Source of the DNA: Taudactylus pleione
Lineage: Eukaryota; Chordata; Amphibia; Anura; Myobatrachidae
Direction of reading: 5' to 3'
NCBI GenBank assembly: GCA_031769625.1
Contig: JAUIMM010000702.1
Coordinates: forward strand, 3,146,501 to 3,210,500
DNA: 64,000 nt
How positions within the stretch are numbered: the first letter of the stretch is position 1; the number at the start of each line of letters is the position of its first letter. A program made the position numbers and the translations under genes. Under the pieces are notes generated by a model. It was not told the DNA's origin and made no database searches. It saw nothing but the letters and a program-made list of their open reading frames with translations. Of the stretch, positions 1 to 12,260 are shown in pieces.

Positions 1-675
1 CAATCATTAATTCTGGAGGTATTTTATGGACAATTTTAATTTGGTTGCTATTTTAAAACATTTAACTCATGTTCTGAATGTCTATTACACATAAGATAAC
101 ATTGCTAGTCCTAAAATAAATATAAGTGTAAGGACCTGTTCAAACGCACAATTTTCATATTGCCTGCATCATTTTAGAAGCATAGGAACAATATAATAGA
201 GGACTATGGGAGCACTATTACATACATAGTACACTATGGGCCTGATTCAGATTTGGGAATAGCGTAAGAAAGAGCAAGTAACTGTGCATCTTGGTAAAAC
301 AATCCTGCACTGCAGGTGGGGCAGATGTAATATGTTCAGCATTTGTGGGCTACATTTTTTCATTAAATATATAATTTACAGTATATTATTATTTTATGCC
401 ATGGCTTCTCTATGTTATAAATGTCAAAATAAAATTACATTGAAACAGCTCAATACTTTTCTGGTTGCTTCAAATACCAACATTCTTCAACTGTTTTAAT
501 CGCAAGTTTACATGCAAACTAAATTAGAAAAAAATGAAGAAATACATTATGGGCTAAGATTACAAAAGCCGCTGCATGTACACTGAATGTTAGTGCAGCC
601 TTAAATTTTCAACTCCAATCCTCCAAGTAGCAAGTCGCAGTTTAGTAAATATAGCCCTATGACTATAGTATTCTC

Positions 676-1072
676 CATCTAACGGGTTGTGTACAGGATG
701 GCGGCGCTCAGGATCCACACAGTCAGAATTCCTTCACCGGCATCCCAACAGGAGCAAGATACAGACACTTGTCGATCAGTATCCTAACCCTCTCCCTACC
801 CCTAACCTAACCTACCCATAACCCTCCCTCCCTGGTGCCTAACTCTAACCTCCCTCAAGTGCCTAAACCTAACCTCGCCCTTCCTGCACCTTAAACCTAA
901 CCCTCCCCCTTAGTGCCTAACCCTCCCCCTAGTACCTAACCATAACCCTCTCCCTAACCCCAGTACTTACCTTCAGGATGCTGGTATTCTGACAAGCGTT
1001 GGGATTCCAGAACCGGCATTCTAGCCGCTGGTATCCCATTTGTTGGGATTCTAATTACCTCCCCATTTAACT
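676..1072. mobile_element. CCTAACCC-minisatellite inverted-repeat element, copy 1
   Basis: The ends carry GGGATTC/GGCATCCC-type motifs on the left (GGATGGCGGCGCTCAGGATC, then CACCGGCATCCCAACAG) and the inverse on the right (CCGCTGGTATCCCATTTG). The middle (780-960) is an imperfect minisatellite of units like GTGCCTAACCCTAACCCTCC. Two relatives lie at 33512-33985 (inverted) and 36258-36945. The family looks like a non-autonomous DNA transposon, but the target duplication is not clear. Confidence 0.5.
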
Positions 1073-1558
1073 ATTAATAGGTTGCAAAGGTTTCTTTACG
1101 ATATTATTATGCATTAAAACATTTTTTTTAATAGTTTTAGGAAAACACAACCACCAAAAGTAAAGTACAAACACATACACACAAAATAACTGTGCTAATG
1201 GATTAAATATTAGTTGGTGTCCTGTCTTATTGTAACATCTATCATTTTTAGCCAGCTCTGGCCCTAATTTATGTATACTTTGGTGCAGGGGTGGGCAATA
1301 AGTGGCCCTCCAGCTGTTGTTGAACTGAGAATTTTCCTGGAGATCGGTGTTCCCTGAGTAGGGGGTGGAGCTTAATGAAGAAACTATATAAGAAATGCAT
1401 TATTTGGCTCCGCCCCCTATTTATATATGCAGTATTTGCAGCAATTTACCGTGATGGACGGGACTTAATGGCGCTAAAAGTCCGGCCCCACCCCCCAAAA
1501 CTGCCCACCTGCTTATCCTACCCTGGCTTCTCCTGGGGAGGAAGAACAAAAAGTAGGC

Positions 1559-1716
1559 AAGTATGAACAATGGAGAAACACGATGGAGAGATATTGCGCA
1601 CTGGACTTAATCTAAATGAGGGGGGTGAGCTGCACTTATAGAAGGGTGTCTGGTCTCCTAGAATGAGAATAAATAAATTAATCTGTTTTTCTAGATAATT
1701 TAAGTATGAACAATGG
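1559..1716. repeat. Segment flanked by 15-bp direct repeats
   Basis: AAGTATGAACAATGG occurs at 1559-1573 and again, identically, at 702 of the same kilobase (1702-1716). The enclosed 128 bp ends in an A/T-rich AATAAATAAATTAATC tract. A 15-bp duplication around an A-rich tail is the expected footprint of a LINE-driven retroposon insertion. I did not recognise the insert itself. Confidence 0.4.
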
Positions 1717-2199
1717 GCTAACATGATTCAGAGTTGTGTTCTATGCAGATGTACGCTATGCAGTTGAGCGATTCCATGCTACTGCGCGTACCTGAAACAC
1801 AGAGGAAAGTCTTACAAGCTGTAGTTTTATATGGCATTCGCAATGACTCTGTAATCGCAAGGTCCTGAGTAGACCTCTGCGGTCTATAGGCGTTCCTGGG
1901 TGGAGTCAGGGAGGTGGGCGAAATGTCCGTGGGCATCTAATGGAAGTTCCAGAGGTGTGTCTGCATGCCCAATCACAGTACCACAGTCTCAGAAGTTGAC
2001 CCGGAATCTGGGCAGCCCAGGACTTACTCGAGGAGTTGATGTGCGCCCACTGTTGCATCGATAGGGGAAGTGGATGTAGCAACATTTGCTCAGTCCATTG
2101 CACACTGTTTCAGGCTGGGAGTATTTTGGCTGGCATATAATTATTTTTGCACCATAATTGCAAGCGCGATCGCATATACTGTACATCTGAATCAGACCC
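1715..2199. mobile_element. Harbinger-like MITE with GATTCAG ends
   Basis: The left end reads GGGCTAACATGATTCAGA and the right end TCTGAATCAGACCC, roughly inverted copies with a short insertion on the left. Internal sequence contains CGATCGC- and TGCGATTA-type motifs common to the other GATTCAG-ended elements in this window. No target duplication could be fixed. Confidence 0.45.
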
Positions 2200-2480
2200 A
2201 TAATGAAGAGCATTAAAAACACAACGTCCCAGTGAATTGGAACAAGCAAATGCAATCTAATTTTTTTTTTTGCCTACATAAATGCAAGGTTTCTTTCATG
2301 CAGATTTCATGTGTTCTCAGATAATTCCTAAAGTTCCTCAGTGCCAAGGAAAATAATGTTATTATAGCATGCCAATGTACAATGCACAGAGAGGTTTGGC
2401 ACTGAGAGAGCTCATCATACCTTTATGTCACTGACTTCTCCAGTTAAAGTAATAAGTAAGGGTTTGCCAAATGTCATTAC

Positions 2481-2597
2481 CATTACAGGACTCTCCATTC
2501 CCGGTATAGCCTCCCAAGCACTGGCATCTTGGTCCGTCGTCTGATGGCACGCAATGTGCATTGATATCGCACTGCCTGTGCATACAGCCACTCTCAT
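2481..2597 (-). CDS. egf: egf exon: EGF-like module (human EGF-like 6 equivalent)
   Basis: This 117-bp phase 1-1 exon encodes one EGF-like module with all six cysteines (C-x4-C-x5-C-x8-C-x-C-x10-C) and the GGYTGNG turn before the last cysteine. It follows a good acceptor (TTGTTCTCTAAACAG) and ends at the donor GTAATGAC. It matches human DQDDCAPVGC...CQCLKGFAGDGKLC closely in spacing. In EGF this module begins the run of EGF-like repeats that leads to the hormone. It carries no classic calcium-binding D-x-D/N-E start of its own; the next exon, outside the window, should have it. Confidence 0.9.
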
Positions 2598-3685
2598 CTG
2601 TTTAGAGAACAAAGTTTACAACCTCACATTTCTGCCAAAAAAAGAATTACAGGCAGAACAGGTGCACCCGCTATGTGACCTTTTTAAATTACTTTTTCAG
2701 TACAATATGGATTATTCTTAAAATACAATCATGGCAACTAGTTATTGCAGTACATTATTGTCTATAGTTTCCTACCAGAGCAGCTTTGACTAGATTAACA
2801 TTATGAATCCCTAGCTCAGTTCTACATCGCAAATAAAACAGACAACACAGATTTACAAATTAATGTTCTGCACTTCTATAGTTATATTAAAGATGTGTCA
2901 TTGCTATCAATAAAAACAGCAGGTACAGTATCTGTTGTGTTATATTGCTTTTCTGAAGGAGTGATATTTTATCAAAAAGAAAAATATATCTGTTTGGAAT
3001 TTCTGTATTGCACAATACTTGTTATTCCCTGACATTTAGCATAGCAGAGATAATAAAAATTGGGGTATTTGAAAATGTAAATAATTTATATATTATATCT
3101 AGGGGGGGAATCAAAAACTGCAAAAAAGATCAGTTTAATTCAAAGACATCTGCTTATAAAGGCCAAAATGGCTGAGGAAATGAACAAACCTCCAAATAAC
3201 ATAAGCAAACTGTTGTAGCATTGGCTAAAGAGGCCCATACATGAGCAATAAGAAAAAGACTGTATGCACCCTTACATTTACAGTTTTCAGTGATTTGCAG
3301 ATCATTTTCAGCAAATAACAGATCTGTCAATCATGAAAGGCTCATCATTTTACTAGTAAGTTACCAGTCGGCAAATGGACTAATTGTTACCATACAGTAG
3401 CAATTTACAGCCCTGATTACTCGGTGAAATCCAACATGCTATACAAGCTGATTGGACAAAACCGGCAATATTTTTACTCAATCACCTGCAAAATTGGGAA
3501 TTGCCCCAAGTGATTACTGATGTATGGGCCCCATAAGTTACATTAGAAGATATTTCAGCCTTCCAGTTTTTTTTTAAAAAAAAACAACATTGTTGCAAAA
3601 ATAATGCTTTCAGTCAGAATCCTGATTTTACTGTTCAGTGGACATTTAAAAATGATGTTAATGTTGTTGTGGAGTCATACAAATA

Positions 3686-4107
3686 CAGGTTCAGTCTCCC
3701 ATATCCAAATATTCTGAAATACAGAGTATTTTTAGCATGACTGAGATAGTGAAACGTTTTCTTTTTGATGGTTCAATGTACACAAACTTTGTTTAAGAAA
3801 ACAGAATTATTAAAAATATTGTGTTAAATTATCTTCAGGCTCTGTGTATAAGGTGTATATGAAACATAAATTAATTTTATGTACACAAACTTTGTTTGAG
3901 CAATAAAATGATAGAAAATATTGTATAAAATTACCTGCAGGCTGTGTGTATAAGGTGTATATAAAACTTAAATGCATTCTGTGTTTAGATTTGAGTCCCA
4001 TTCCCAAGATATTTCATTATGGTATGCAAATATTCCAAAATACGGAATATTCCGATATCCAAAATACCCCTGGTCCCAAGCATTTTGGATATGGGAGACT
4101 CAACCTG
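3686..4107. mobile_element. Tigger/MER2-like (pogo) non-autonomous transposon
   Basis: Perfect-looking termini CAGGTTCAGTCTCCCATATC and its inverse (GATATGGGAGACTCAACCTG) are flanked by TA on both sides, the target duplication of Tc1/mariner-pogo elements. Read on the minus strand, the first 150 bases follow the well-known vertebrate MER2/Tigger consensus: GCTTGGGACCAG, TTTTGGAATATTTGCAT and GATATCTTGGGAATGGGAC. Two related internal blocks (about 3779-3890 and 3885-3985) each contain CACAAACTTTGTTT and TAAGGTGTATAT, so the interior is partly duplicated. No transposase reading frame remains. Confidence 0.85.
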
Positions 4108-4819
4108 TACAATAAATTGGCAAATATAAACTGTACAATATTATATATTCTGATGACCTGGCCTGATGCCATTTTTCTCCCTTTAAGGGCTTGGGCGTAT
4201 TATAATGCTGTATGCTGAGGGCCATCCTAATGCATGGAATGTAAAGTTGGGATACAGCTATAAGCCATTAATACAGATGAAAAACACAAGTAATACAGAA
4301 GCACTCATAGTGAATGCTCAGTGGACTCTGGATGCAAGAAGATAGTGTGTAGTGTTTGACCAGAGACACAACTAACCTGTGTTTAGCATACATTGGGACA
4401 CACCTTAGAGTGTGCACTGTAACAGCCGTGCTGTTGGAGTGGGGTACCCTTCATATTTAAAAGTATCTCTTTATAATAGCTTTCTATAATTTGCAAATCC
4501 ATTCATTCTATAATTTTAGACAGTAGTTTCATAAAACCACAGTTTACAGTATTTTTATTGCGTGTGAGGCTCTTACTGAGTTGCCTTCTATAATAAACAT
4601 ATAGAATGTAGATAACATTCCATGAATATAATCACTTGGGGACAAAATCTATTTTACTGTCCCTCATGCTCAGTCCTAATATGTGATTCACAGTCATTTT
4701 ATAAGTTCTCATTTTGAATTTCTAATAATTATGCTAGTATATTAACTATTGGATGTATAGGACACGTAACATATCTGATATCTCTTGTCTTTTCATCTGA
4801 GCAGTTTTTATAATTTTAT

Positions 4820-4862
4820 GTATGTGTATGTGTGTTTGCGTGTGTGTGTGCGTGTCTGTGTG
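4820..4862. repeat. Imperfect (TG)n microsatellite
   Basis: Alternating TG with single interruptions (TGTATGTGTATGTGTG, then GTGTGTGTGCGTGTCTGTGTG). Confidence 0.8.
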
Positions 4863-5146
4863 TTCACCTACATAAGAAGACATTATCACCTTAATCCCGT
4901 ACTCTGCATCACATGATATATTGAACACCCTCTTGTTTGTATCTAAAAATACAAATGTTTAGAAGAAAATCCCGTAAAAATGAAATTAAATATTTCTATT
5001 GTCAAAATGTAATAACCTAAACAATTGTAATGAGATATTCTGACTAATGGTTCTAATGGTTCTTGAATACAATATGTGACAATTTACAGCAACAATAGAA
5101 AGTGGTCCATCATATATGTATGACAATAGGCTAGGATGTGTCCTAC

Positions 5147-5317
5147 CTGACACCAATATTTCAGCACCCAGCTCACTGCCGCCATGAGCATCTTCTCTTA
5201 TCCCAGTCCCATAGAAGGTGGCAGTAATTGGGCCATGAAGGAAGGGCTGATGCCTCGTCCTCTCATTGCTTACAGCTATCTCTTTTCTAGGGTTGTCAGG
5301 TCTGATGTCTGTAATGG
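5147..5317 (-). CDS. egf: egf exon: linker between propeller and EGF-like modules
   Basis: This 171-bp phase 1-1 exon has an acceptor after TTTTCTCTGTTGCAG and a donor GTAGGACA. It encodes a cysteine-free, charged 57-residue linker that begins AITDIRPDNPRKEI and ends LGAEILVS. The end aligns with human AEIMVS just before the DQDDC module, which fixes its place in the protein. The rest is poorly conserved, as expected for this linker. It joins in frame to the exon at 2481-2597 downstream and, notably, also to 25384-25551 upstream. Confidence 0.82.
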
Positions 5318-7750
5318 CTGCAACAGAGAAAACTCTTCATCTTAAACTAATTATATATTCACTGTATCTGTCATTACTAAGCTGCACAACTTGGCTCTCT
5401 TATTTTATTATTGTGAGTATTATAAGGGGAATTAGAGCATAATAGGATCAGTAGGTAAATATAGACAGCTAGTGAGTAGAATTATGCTTTATTAGGGGTT
5501 TAGCTGACTCCCCCATAATTTGGTGCATGTTTTGTAATACGCAGAGACTAAGTATAAACCAAAGACTGAATAAGCGTTACACGTCTAACCAGCAGGCGCA
5601 TTTCACTTTGAACATGAGCCAGGGCTTAAGCCTGGTCCTTTAAAGAAGATGAACGAGGACACTCCCTCAGCAGAGAGCTGTGCCAAGCCAGGATATCTGG
5701 ACACATCACAAGTATTCTCAGATTAGATAGTCAGCACAGTAAAGCTTCCATTATGCTACATCAAGGCATCTAAAGCAGTTCTCTTCCCCTGTTCCATTCT
5801 TTATGTCTCAGCCAGAAATACAATTCAATCCATGAAGGGTATCAAAACAAAGTGGCTCTTCTAATTCCATCCTCCTAACACTAGAAAAGATTATGATTGC
5901 AATGTAGTTACAAGCGTGTAGAAAAACAATGACTCACTTCTGCTTTATTGTCTATTTAGGGCGAACGTGCCCAGGACCAACAGTGTAATGAATGATAAGC
6001 TCACAAAACAAAACTCTCATCAATGATATACCTGAGTGTGCTTAAAATACCCTGTAAATAAAAACATATTTGGGAGAAGATTACGGTAATCCCATACTAC
6101 CTGCTGTTGTTTCAGAGGCATTAGCAGTTTTTCCACAGCTCTATTTCATAAAGTCTTTATTGAGCAAATGATAAGCCTGCAGTCTGCTCTCACAAATCAC
6201 CACTCTGACACCTTTTTATGAATGGAAAAGTCTTCATCTATAATGAGCTCATCAGTGTCAGCTGTCAGGCTGAAGTTTTCCACTTATACCCAGGGAAGAC
6301 ATATTGATAAGTGCAGCATTGTGTTAGTTCTTTACTGGATCATGTAACGTATTCATTTCATAATGTCTTTTTGTTTTCTAAACCTAAGCATCCCATGTCT
6401 AGAACCTGGGATAATAAAAACTTCTCTGCAATTTGGGAGCTTGTGGATGTTTCTTACTTTGCTACAGAGCTATTGTTTCTGATGGATATCAGGGAAATCT
6501 ATTGCTCGTTTTATTTTTGGAATTTTTTAGTTTACATGGTTTTTGAGATTTTCAGGAACAGAAAGGGTTAAAATAGGTTGTCCTACGAGTTGTATTAGAA
6601 GGATGACCTCCCAAACACAAGCAAATGACTGTATATACTAGTAAACAAGCGTTTGATATGTGGTTTCTTTCTTCTGTAACATTAAAAAACAATTTTGGAA
6701 ATGTTATTATATGTATAGTACTTTTACATCTAGGTCAGGACATGCTAGTTATGTAATTTGTAGACACTGTTGTTGGAGACTGAAGAATAATGCACAATAG
6801 TTATATATTTATATTCAATATACGAGAATAACCCAAAATGGAAGAGGTTTTAGAATAAATAATCATCATTGGTTATTATCTCTTCAGCTTTCTTAGCTTT
6901 AGGCAACCTTATTATCAGCTAAGGGTAGGCCAAACTTCGTCCTCAAAGATGATGGAAGGAGTGTACTCCTGCACTGCCTCCCTCCAGCATCCTGTTAGTT
7001 ACACTTAGCTGGCGGTCACTAGGATCCACCCGAGCCTAATAAGCCGGGGTCTCACCTACGACATGCGCTACTGTGCGTCTTTGCTCCATTGCATTCATGA
7101 GGACAGGACAGACTCTGAGACCTTCACCATAGCTAAAGGTATTTCAGTGCCTAAACATAACCGCAAGTACCCTATATCACTACCGATATATAGTAGGATA
7201 CCAGGGCTACCATCCGTCGGTACATTCACCAGCTCATGCCCGGCACACTACAACGCCCATCATTACCCTAAGCTTGAGACTGCTATATTCCACACAGATT
7301 GCCTACCACTGTTACACCTGTGATATCTCTGTGTCATTAGTTACTTGCTGTTTTAACATATTACAATAAATCTAATAACTGGTTAAGTATACTATGTGTG
7401 GATTAACCTCCACCAGCATTGCATTGCACACACAGTACCATCAGTTCCAGGACTGGTTGTAGACCAAGGGCCATATTCATATGGGGAGAAAAGTCTGTAA
7501 AAAAAAAATCTAAGTGCTCTTCTTCACCCCTTCTCCCCTGTAGGGAAAAAACACCTGCTGCGGCAGTCAGTGTATAGATATAACAAAGAACAGAGCACAG
7601 TAGGAGGGAGCTCTGTACAAGGAAATAGGGGCGGGAGGTAAAGACAGTCTCTGTATAGATATAACAGAAAAAAGAGGTGCTAGATAAATGTTAAGTAGAA
7701 TTTGATTAGTTGCTATCGGCAACATCTCCACTTCTAAAAACACACACTAA

Positions 7751-8428
7751 GGGACATATTCAATTAGCCGCGATAAGCCGAGATCCACAGTATCGCGTAT
7801 GACGTCATTTCGCCAGGCAGAAACTTATCTCCATATTCAATTGCAAACACTTTCGCGTACACGGAAAGTCAATGCAATGTAATAGACAAAAAAGATTTGC
7901 CTATGAATAGGTGGTGAAAAGAAGTGCATTTTATTTTATTTGGGGGTGCAAAGGTGGGGAAACTACCCAGAACCCTTAGGACAGCCCCCAAAAGGATAAC
8001 TGTGTCAAAAAATCACTAACTTAAGTTCACTTTAGCAACTTTTAAATATGCTTGCACCCATTTTCATGTACCCCAAATTTGACAGGACTCCTTATTTTCT
8101 CAAAAAAACCCTGCAAAATGCCATTCTTCACCACTTGTGCTAAGACGCTAATAAGAAGCTATTGAAACAACTTAAGCACCCCAAACAGCTTTATTGGGGC
8201 TATTCGTAGACCTCTACATTGATCCCCAATGTTAGAACATCTTTTTGGGGTGTTCTGGCAGGTTTCCCCATTTCTGACAGTACTTTCCGCCTGTTCCGAC
8301 TTCGCGGCTTTCTGTTTTCAAGTGTTTTGCAATTGAATAGGGTGAAAAGCCTCCAAAACACACGATATCGGCGGAAAGTCCAGCAGGCGAAATCTTTCTG
8401 ACTTTTCGCGGCTAATTGAATATGCCCC
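7751..8428. mobile_element. Inverted-repeat element, GGGGCATATTCAATTAG family
   Basis: The left end GGGACATATTCAATTAGCCG and the right end CGGCTAATTGAATATGCCCC are inverted copies over about 23 bp. The interior has CCCCAAA-rich blocks resembling those at about 37500-38140. No clear target duplication and no coding capacity. Confidence 0.7.
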
Positions 8429-8802
8429 TCAATATTCCCCAGTGAGTCAGTCTGTCACTGCCACTGCACGTGGTCACCACATTACTGTTTAGGTCAAGGC
8501 TATGTCTGAGCCATCTGGAAGATGAGGCCAATGCTGCCCGGGCCAACCAAAAGTTAGTTCCCTCACTGTGGAGATCGGAATGCTGCTGGCCAGTCATCAG
8601 TCCCAATCATCCGGCAGCACCCCTATGGGGTGGCGCCCTTGAGCACCCTGCTCCGCAGGTATGGCCCTAACCATACTTTTCTGCTAACAAAAGACCAATA
8701 GATGTTAATGTTTTCCAGACCACCTGTGGAGCTTTTAAAATGTGTCAGTTAGTAATGATTACACCTGTGCATCAGCTAGGATATTTTGAAAGCATTCATT
8801 AA

Positions 8803-9074
8803 GGGCCACATACACTTGAGTTGCGATTCCCCGTTCTGCCTACAACGACCCCAATCCGCAAACGAAACTGCCAATCTGCAGGCATCGATGATTGGCGATC
8901 AATTGGCAGTTCGTGGAAATTCATCATGTTAAAAATCCCCGAATCGATGATTCCGACCATTTTCAAGTCGGGATCAGGGAATTGAGATTTTTCAACATGT
9001 TAAATATCCCGGATCCCCTGGCCCCAATATCGGTAAAACTGGTAATTGTGGTGGCTCATGTGTATGGGGCCCAC
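8803..9074. mobile_element. Short inverted-repeat element, GGGCCACATACAC family
   Basis: GGGCCACATACACTTGAG on the left mirrors CATGTGTATGGGGCCC on the right. Internal GATTGGCGATC and CGAATCGATGATTC are further palindromes. It abuts the next MITE at 9084. Confidence 0.55.
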
Positions 9075-9083
9075 AACACTAAA

Positions 9084-9248
9084 GGAGAGATGTATCAAAC
9101 CTTCTAAAGAGATATAGTGGAGAAGTTGCCCATAGCAACCAATCAGCTTCTGTCATGAATCTAGCAGTCTATAAAATGACAGCAGCTGATTGTTTGCTAT
9201 GGGTAAATTCTCCACTTTATTTCTCTCGAAGGTTTGATACTTCTCCCC
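9084..9248. mobile_element. MITE, CATAGCAACCAATCAG family, member 1
   Basis: The ends GGAGAGATGTATCAAACCTTC and GAAGGTTTGATACTTCTCC are inverted, and each arm contains TTGCCCATAGCAACCAATCAG or its inverse. Members of the same broad family lie at 12819-12991, 24350-24522 and 31881-32066, with fragments near 7640-7740 and 14470-14575. Confidence 0.75.
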
Positions 9249-9872
9249 CAAGTGAGATGAGAGTGCTCTGCAATGCTACCATTGATACTCAGTGGACCAT
9301 ATACACAGTGATTCTAAATAATAAATAGAAGAAAATGGTAACTTCATTAGAGAACGACACTGCACACATACAGAAAAATACATATTTTCGATACTGTCAA
9401 TATAAATGGGAGCTGCTTTAAAACCTAAAACTATCGATTTTAAATTATCTGACCCCAGGCATGTACTTATAATATGTGCATGGTATTTACGGTATTCATA
9501 ACATGTGCAACATAATAGTTATAAATAACAAGTTCCCTGTCACACCATGTCAGTTCAGGTGATGATGGCATGACAACCAAATCAACAGACATTAGTCCTG
9601 ACAGTCTAATTTTCACAACATAGCAGAATAAAGCAGCCCCATCACAAACAGCCCTGATTTAAACTGTCATAATGTGATTTAATGGTTGGCTTACTGTCAC
9701 ATAATTCATTTTTAGTTTATTGAATATTCAAAATTTTCAGCATTGTTAGCAAAAAATAAAGAAAGAACACATCAGAAATATTAAATGTAAGTATATATCA
9801 TAGATCGTCCAATAATAGCCCTAGGTCCTTGGCTTGAAAAACACCGGCTACTCACTTCCTGTAGTGTACTGT

Positions 9873-10364
9873 GGGCCTGATTCAGCAAGAAGGATTGCAA
9901 CTGCTAATAAGCACGCAATTGGCCAATTGTTGCATACTGCGTATTGCAGTGACTACGCAGAACCATCGCAGAGTAATTGATAGAAAGCAACATTTGGGGG
10001 TGGTGACCGAGGGATTGGTCGACAAAACGCATGCGTGCCACTTTGAACGCTATTGCAGGGGTGTGCATAAATTAGTCACTGCGATGCGATACGCAGCTTG
10101 TGTACTCACTGCATGAGAGGAAGTTAGCAATTACTGAGAAAGGTCAGAGCTTGTGCAATTGTGCATGAGGCTGTATTGGTTCTCGATGGTACCAATGGTT
10201 TCCCAGTCTTGCTAAGGATTACGGATGTGTGTAAGGTAAAGGGGGCGTCCTTATGTTGTGCTGCGGTGGCATAGCGATCGCAATGGATTAGCATACTATC
10301 GCAGTGAGACTGTGTGCGTAATCACTATTGTATTCGCAGTTGCGATCCTTGCTGTATCAGGCCC
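9873..10364. mobile_element. Harbinger-like MITE, GGGCCTGATTCAGCAAG ends
   Basis: The left arm GGGCCTGATTCAGCAAGAAG continues to TTGCAACTGC. The right arm is its inverse (GCAGTTGCGATCCTTGCTGT, then ATCAGGCCC). The interior is rich in CGCAGTGA/TGCGATCGC. No matching target duplication is visible. Confidence 0.65.
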
Positions 10365-11823
10365 CATTTTTCCCCCGGCTTGTGATGACACCAGGCCTCC
10401 AGGTATCAGTTTTTAGGCACCTCTTGTTTCAGGACTTTAAATGCATTAACAGTTATAGAATGTATCACCTTGCAGCCCAGTATCGCAGGACAATACTTCA
10501 CTTTCACAAATCAGGTTGGCTTTGTAGCCAGATATCTGACCCTTTATATTCATCATGCCAATAATAGTTTAGTATATTCTTTGTTATTTAATAGTTTATT
10601 AATTGCCGCCTGTCAATCCAGTGTTATGACATACAGGTAGAGTACATAACAGTAGAAACCCTGGGTAAATGAGGGACACTAAGCATATTGAGAGTTTTCT
10701 TACCTTGGATTATGCATTATTACACACATAATATCCCAGAAAGATCAGGGTCATGTATACAAATTCTGGTTACCCATACAATATGGCCAGCATGGCTGCA
10801 TGCGAGACCTCAGTGACTGTAAAACAGTAGTGATTGCTGGGGTGCATCGGCAGGTGCTTCAGTAACCAAAACAGTTCAGCTTGCTTTAGTTTCCCAAGCA
10901 ATGTTGTCTAAGGTGGTACATGGAACTCAGCATGGAACTCGGGGCCAAAATACTATCAGCAAAGGCCAACAATGAGTGGTAGTGCATTCTCTTGGATTGT
11001 AATATCTGTGCTTTAATTGGAGATGCAACGGAAAACAGATCAATAACTACAGATCAATTGGCTTAAAATATAAATCTGTGAAGTGAGCAGACAGTTTTAT
11101 CAAAAGCCATTCAGCAAGAACGTCACAGACCAGGCATCGTCACCATGCCGCAGCGCATAAACCATTAATCATGGGTGACAATGCATGTTCATTGGTGTAA
11201 AGAGAACAGACAATGGATAACCAAGCAGTTGAAGAAAGTGATCTAGTGGTAACAAATCATCCTTTGCGTGGTGTCAACATATTAGTGCACATGTGGTGCC
11301 AATGTAAAGAACGCTACACAATGTTTATTAATTGATTATTATCAGTTTTCACTAAGTGTGTTGATAAAGTCAGCAGAAAATGTTACATGGGCTGCTGCTG
11401 ACTTGGGACCTTGTCAAATTCTCTGCTGGTTTTATTCAACACACCGTGGGCAATATGTAAATATGATAATAAATAACATTGTGGTCATTACAGACCAAAT
11501 TCGGACCCTTTGTGCACCTGGAATCTGTGAATCCTACTGGGAGCAACCACCTCCTATAGCAGCAGCGTTTTGCTGCAGTTCTTCCATATTCAGTGACAAT
11601 AAAGGGCTTCTTATTGCCTTTGCACTTCATATTGATGGTTACCTAACTTTGTCCAGAACTTTTATGTTGCCTTCATCATTGATGATGTTTGCACTGGTTG
11701 TAGTCCATCTCATCAAATGGAAGAAACTTGGGTGAACAAACCACAAAATGGCATAACTGACAGATAATTTCTCTTTTCTAATGCTTAATGCCTATCTTTG
11801 CTGTGAATAAATCTGAGGCCTGT

Positions 11824-12260
11824 GGGCAAGATTCAGAGATGTATGCTAACCTGCTGATGCTTAGCGCACATCTCTGTGCAGCCCTCCATTTGCGAGTCTG
11901 CTCACAGTGCCTCCCGTGTTTGGGAGGCAGAACGGGGGGCGTTTCCAGAAAAGATGGCGTATTGTCCCCATTTTCCGTGAGGGACAAGGTCAGGGTCTGC
12001 GTCGGTGGACGCAGATTTCCTGGCCTTGCAAGCGGGTAGGACCCAGTCAGGCTGTGGTAAGCTTCATCTACCACAGCCAGGCCAAAGGAGCAACCATGAT
12101 CCCAGGCTGCGTCAATGCTCGCAGTACTGGGATTGCAGATGCAGCAAGGAGGTGTCGATGTCCTAAAGACACCTCCTGCTGGATTTGCATTTTAGATGGA
12201 TGGTATTGCATAGCTACTTGTGTGAGGCTTTGCAATTCCATCCATCTCTGCATCAGGCCC
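11824..12260. mobile_element. Harbinger-like MITE with TGT target duplication
   Basis: GGGCAAGATTCAGAGATG at the left mirrors CATCTCTGCATCAGGCCC at the right, with TGT on both outer sides. Internal inverted pairs (TGTGGTAAGCTTCATCTACCACA and AGGAGGTGTC...GACACCTCCT) give a folded structure. No coding capacity. Confidence 0.65.

Larger units (their letters stand above)
1..2480. other. egf intron downstream of exon 2481-2597
   Basis: No coding exon was recognised here. The stretch holds a CCTAACCC-rich repeat element (676-1072), a truncated hAT-like end beginning CAGGGGTGGGCAATA near 1286, a segment between two 15-bp direct repeats (1559-1716), and an inverted-repeat element (1715-2199). A GGGCCTGATTCAGATTTGG end at about 239 looks like the left terminus of another element whose right end I could not place. 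The next egf exon, a calcium-binding EGF module, must lie beyond position 1. Confidence 0.5.
2598..5146. other. egf intron between exons 5147-5317 and 2481-2597
   Basis: Apart from a Tigger-type element (3686-4107) and a GT-rich microsatellite (4820-4862), I see only unassigned A/T-rich intron sequence. No additional exon with EGF-like cysteine spacing was found. Confidence 0.6.

Noticed and set aside
775..960. CCTAACCC-rich tract as a telomere
   Set aside because: Units are irregular and mixed with other sequence, the tract is bounded by element ends, and relatives occur twice more in the window.
4746..4928. Minus-strand 60-aa frame with HTDTHTHTQTH near egf exons
   Set aside because: It is a translated TG microsatellite without EGF-like cysteine spacing or splice phase match.
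11358..11735. 125-aa plus-strand open frame
   Set aside because: No recognisable domain, no splice or promoter context, biased hydrophobic composition and a stop in the adjoining sequence; probably chance.
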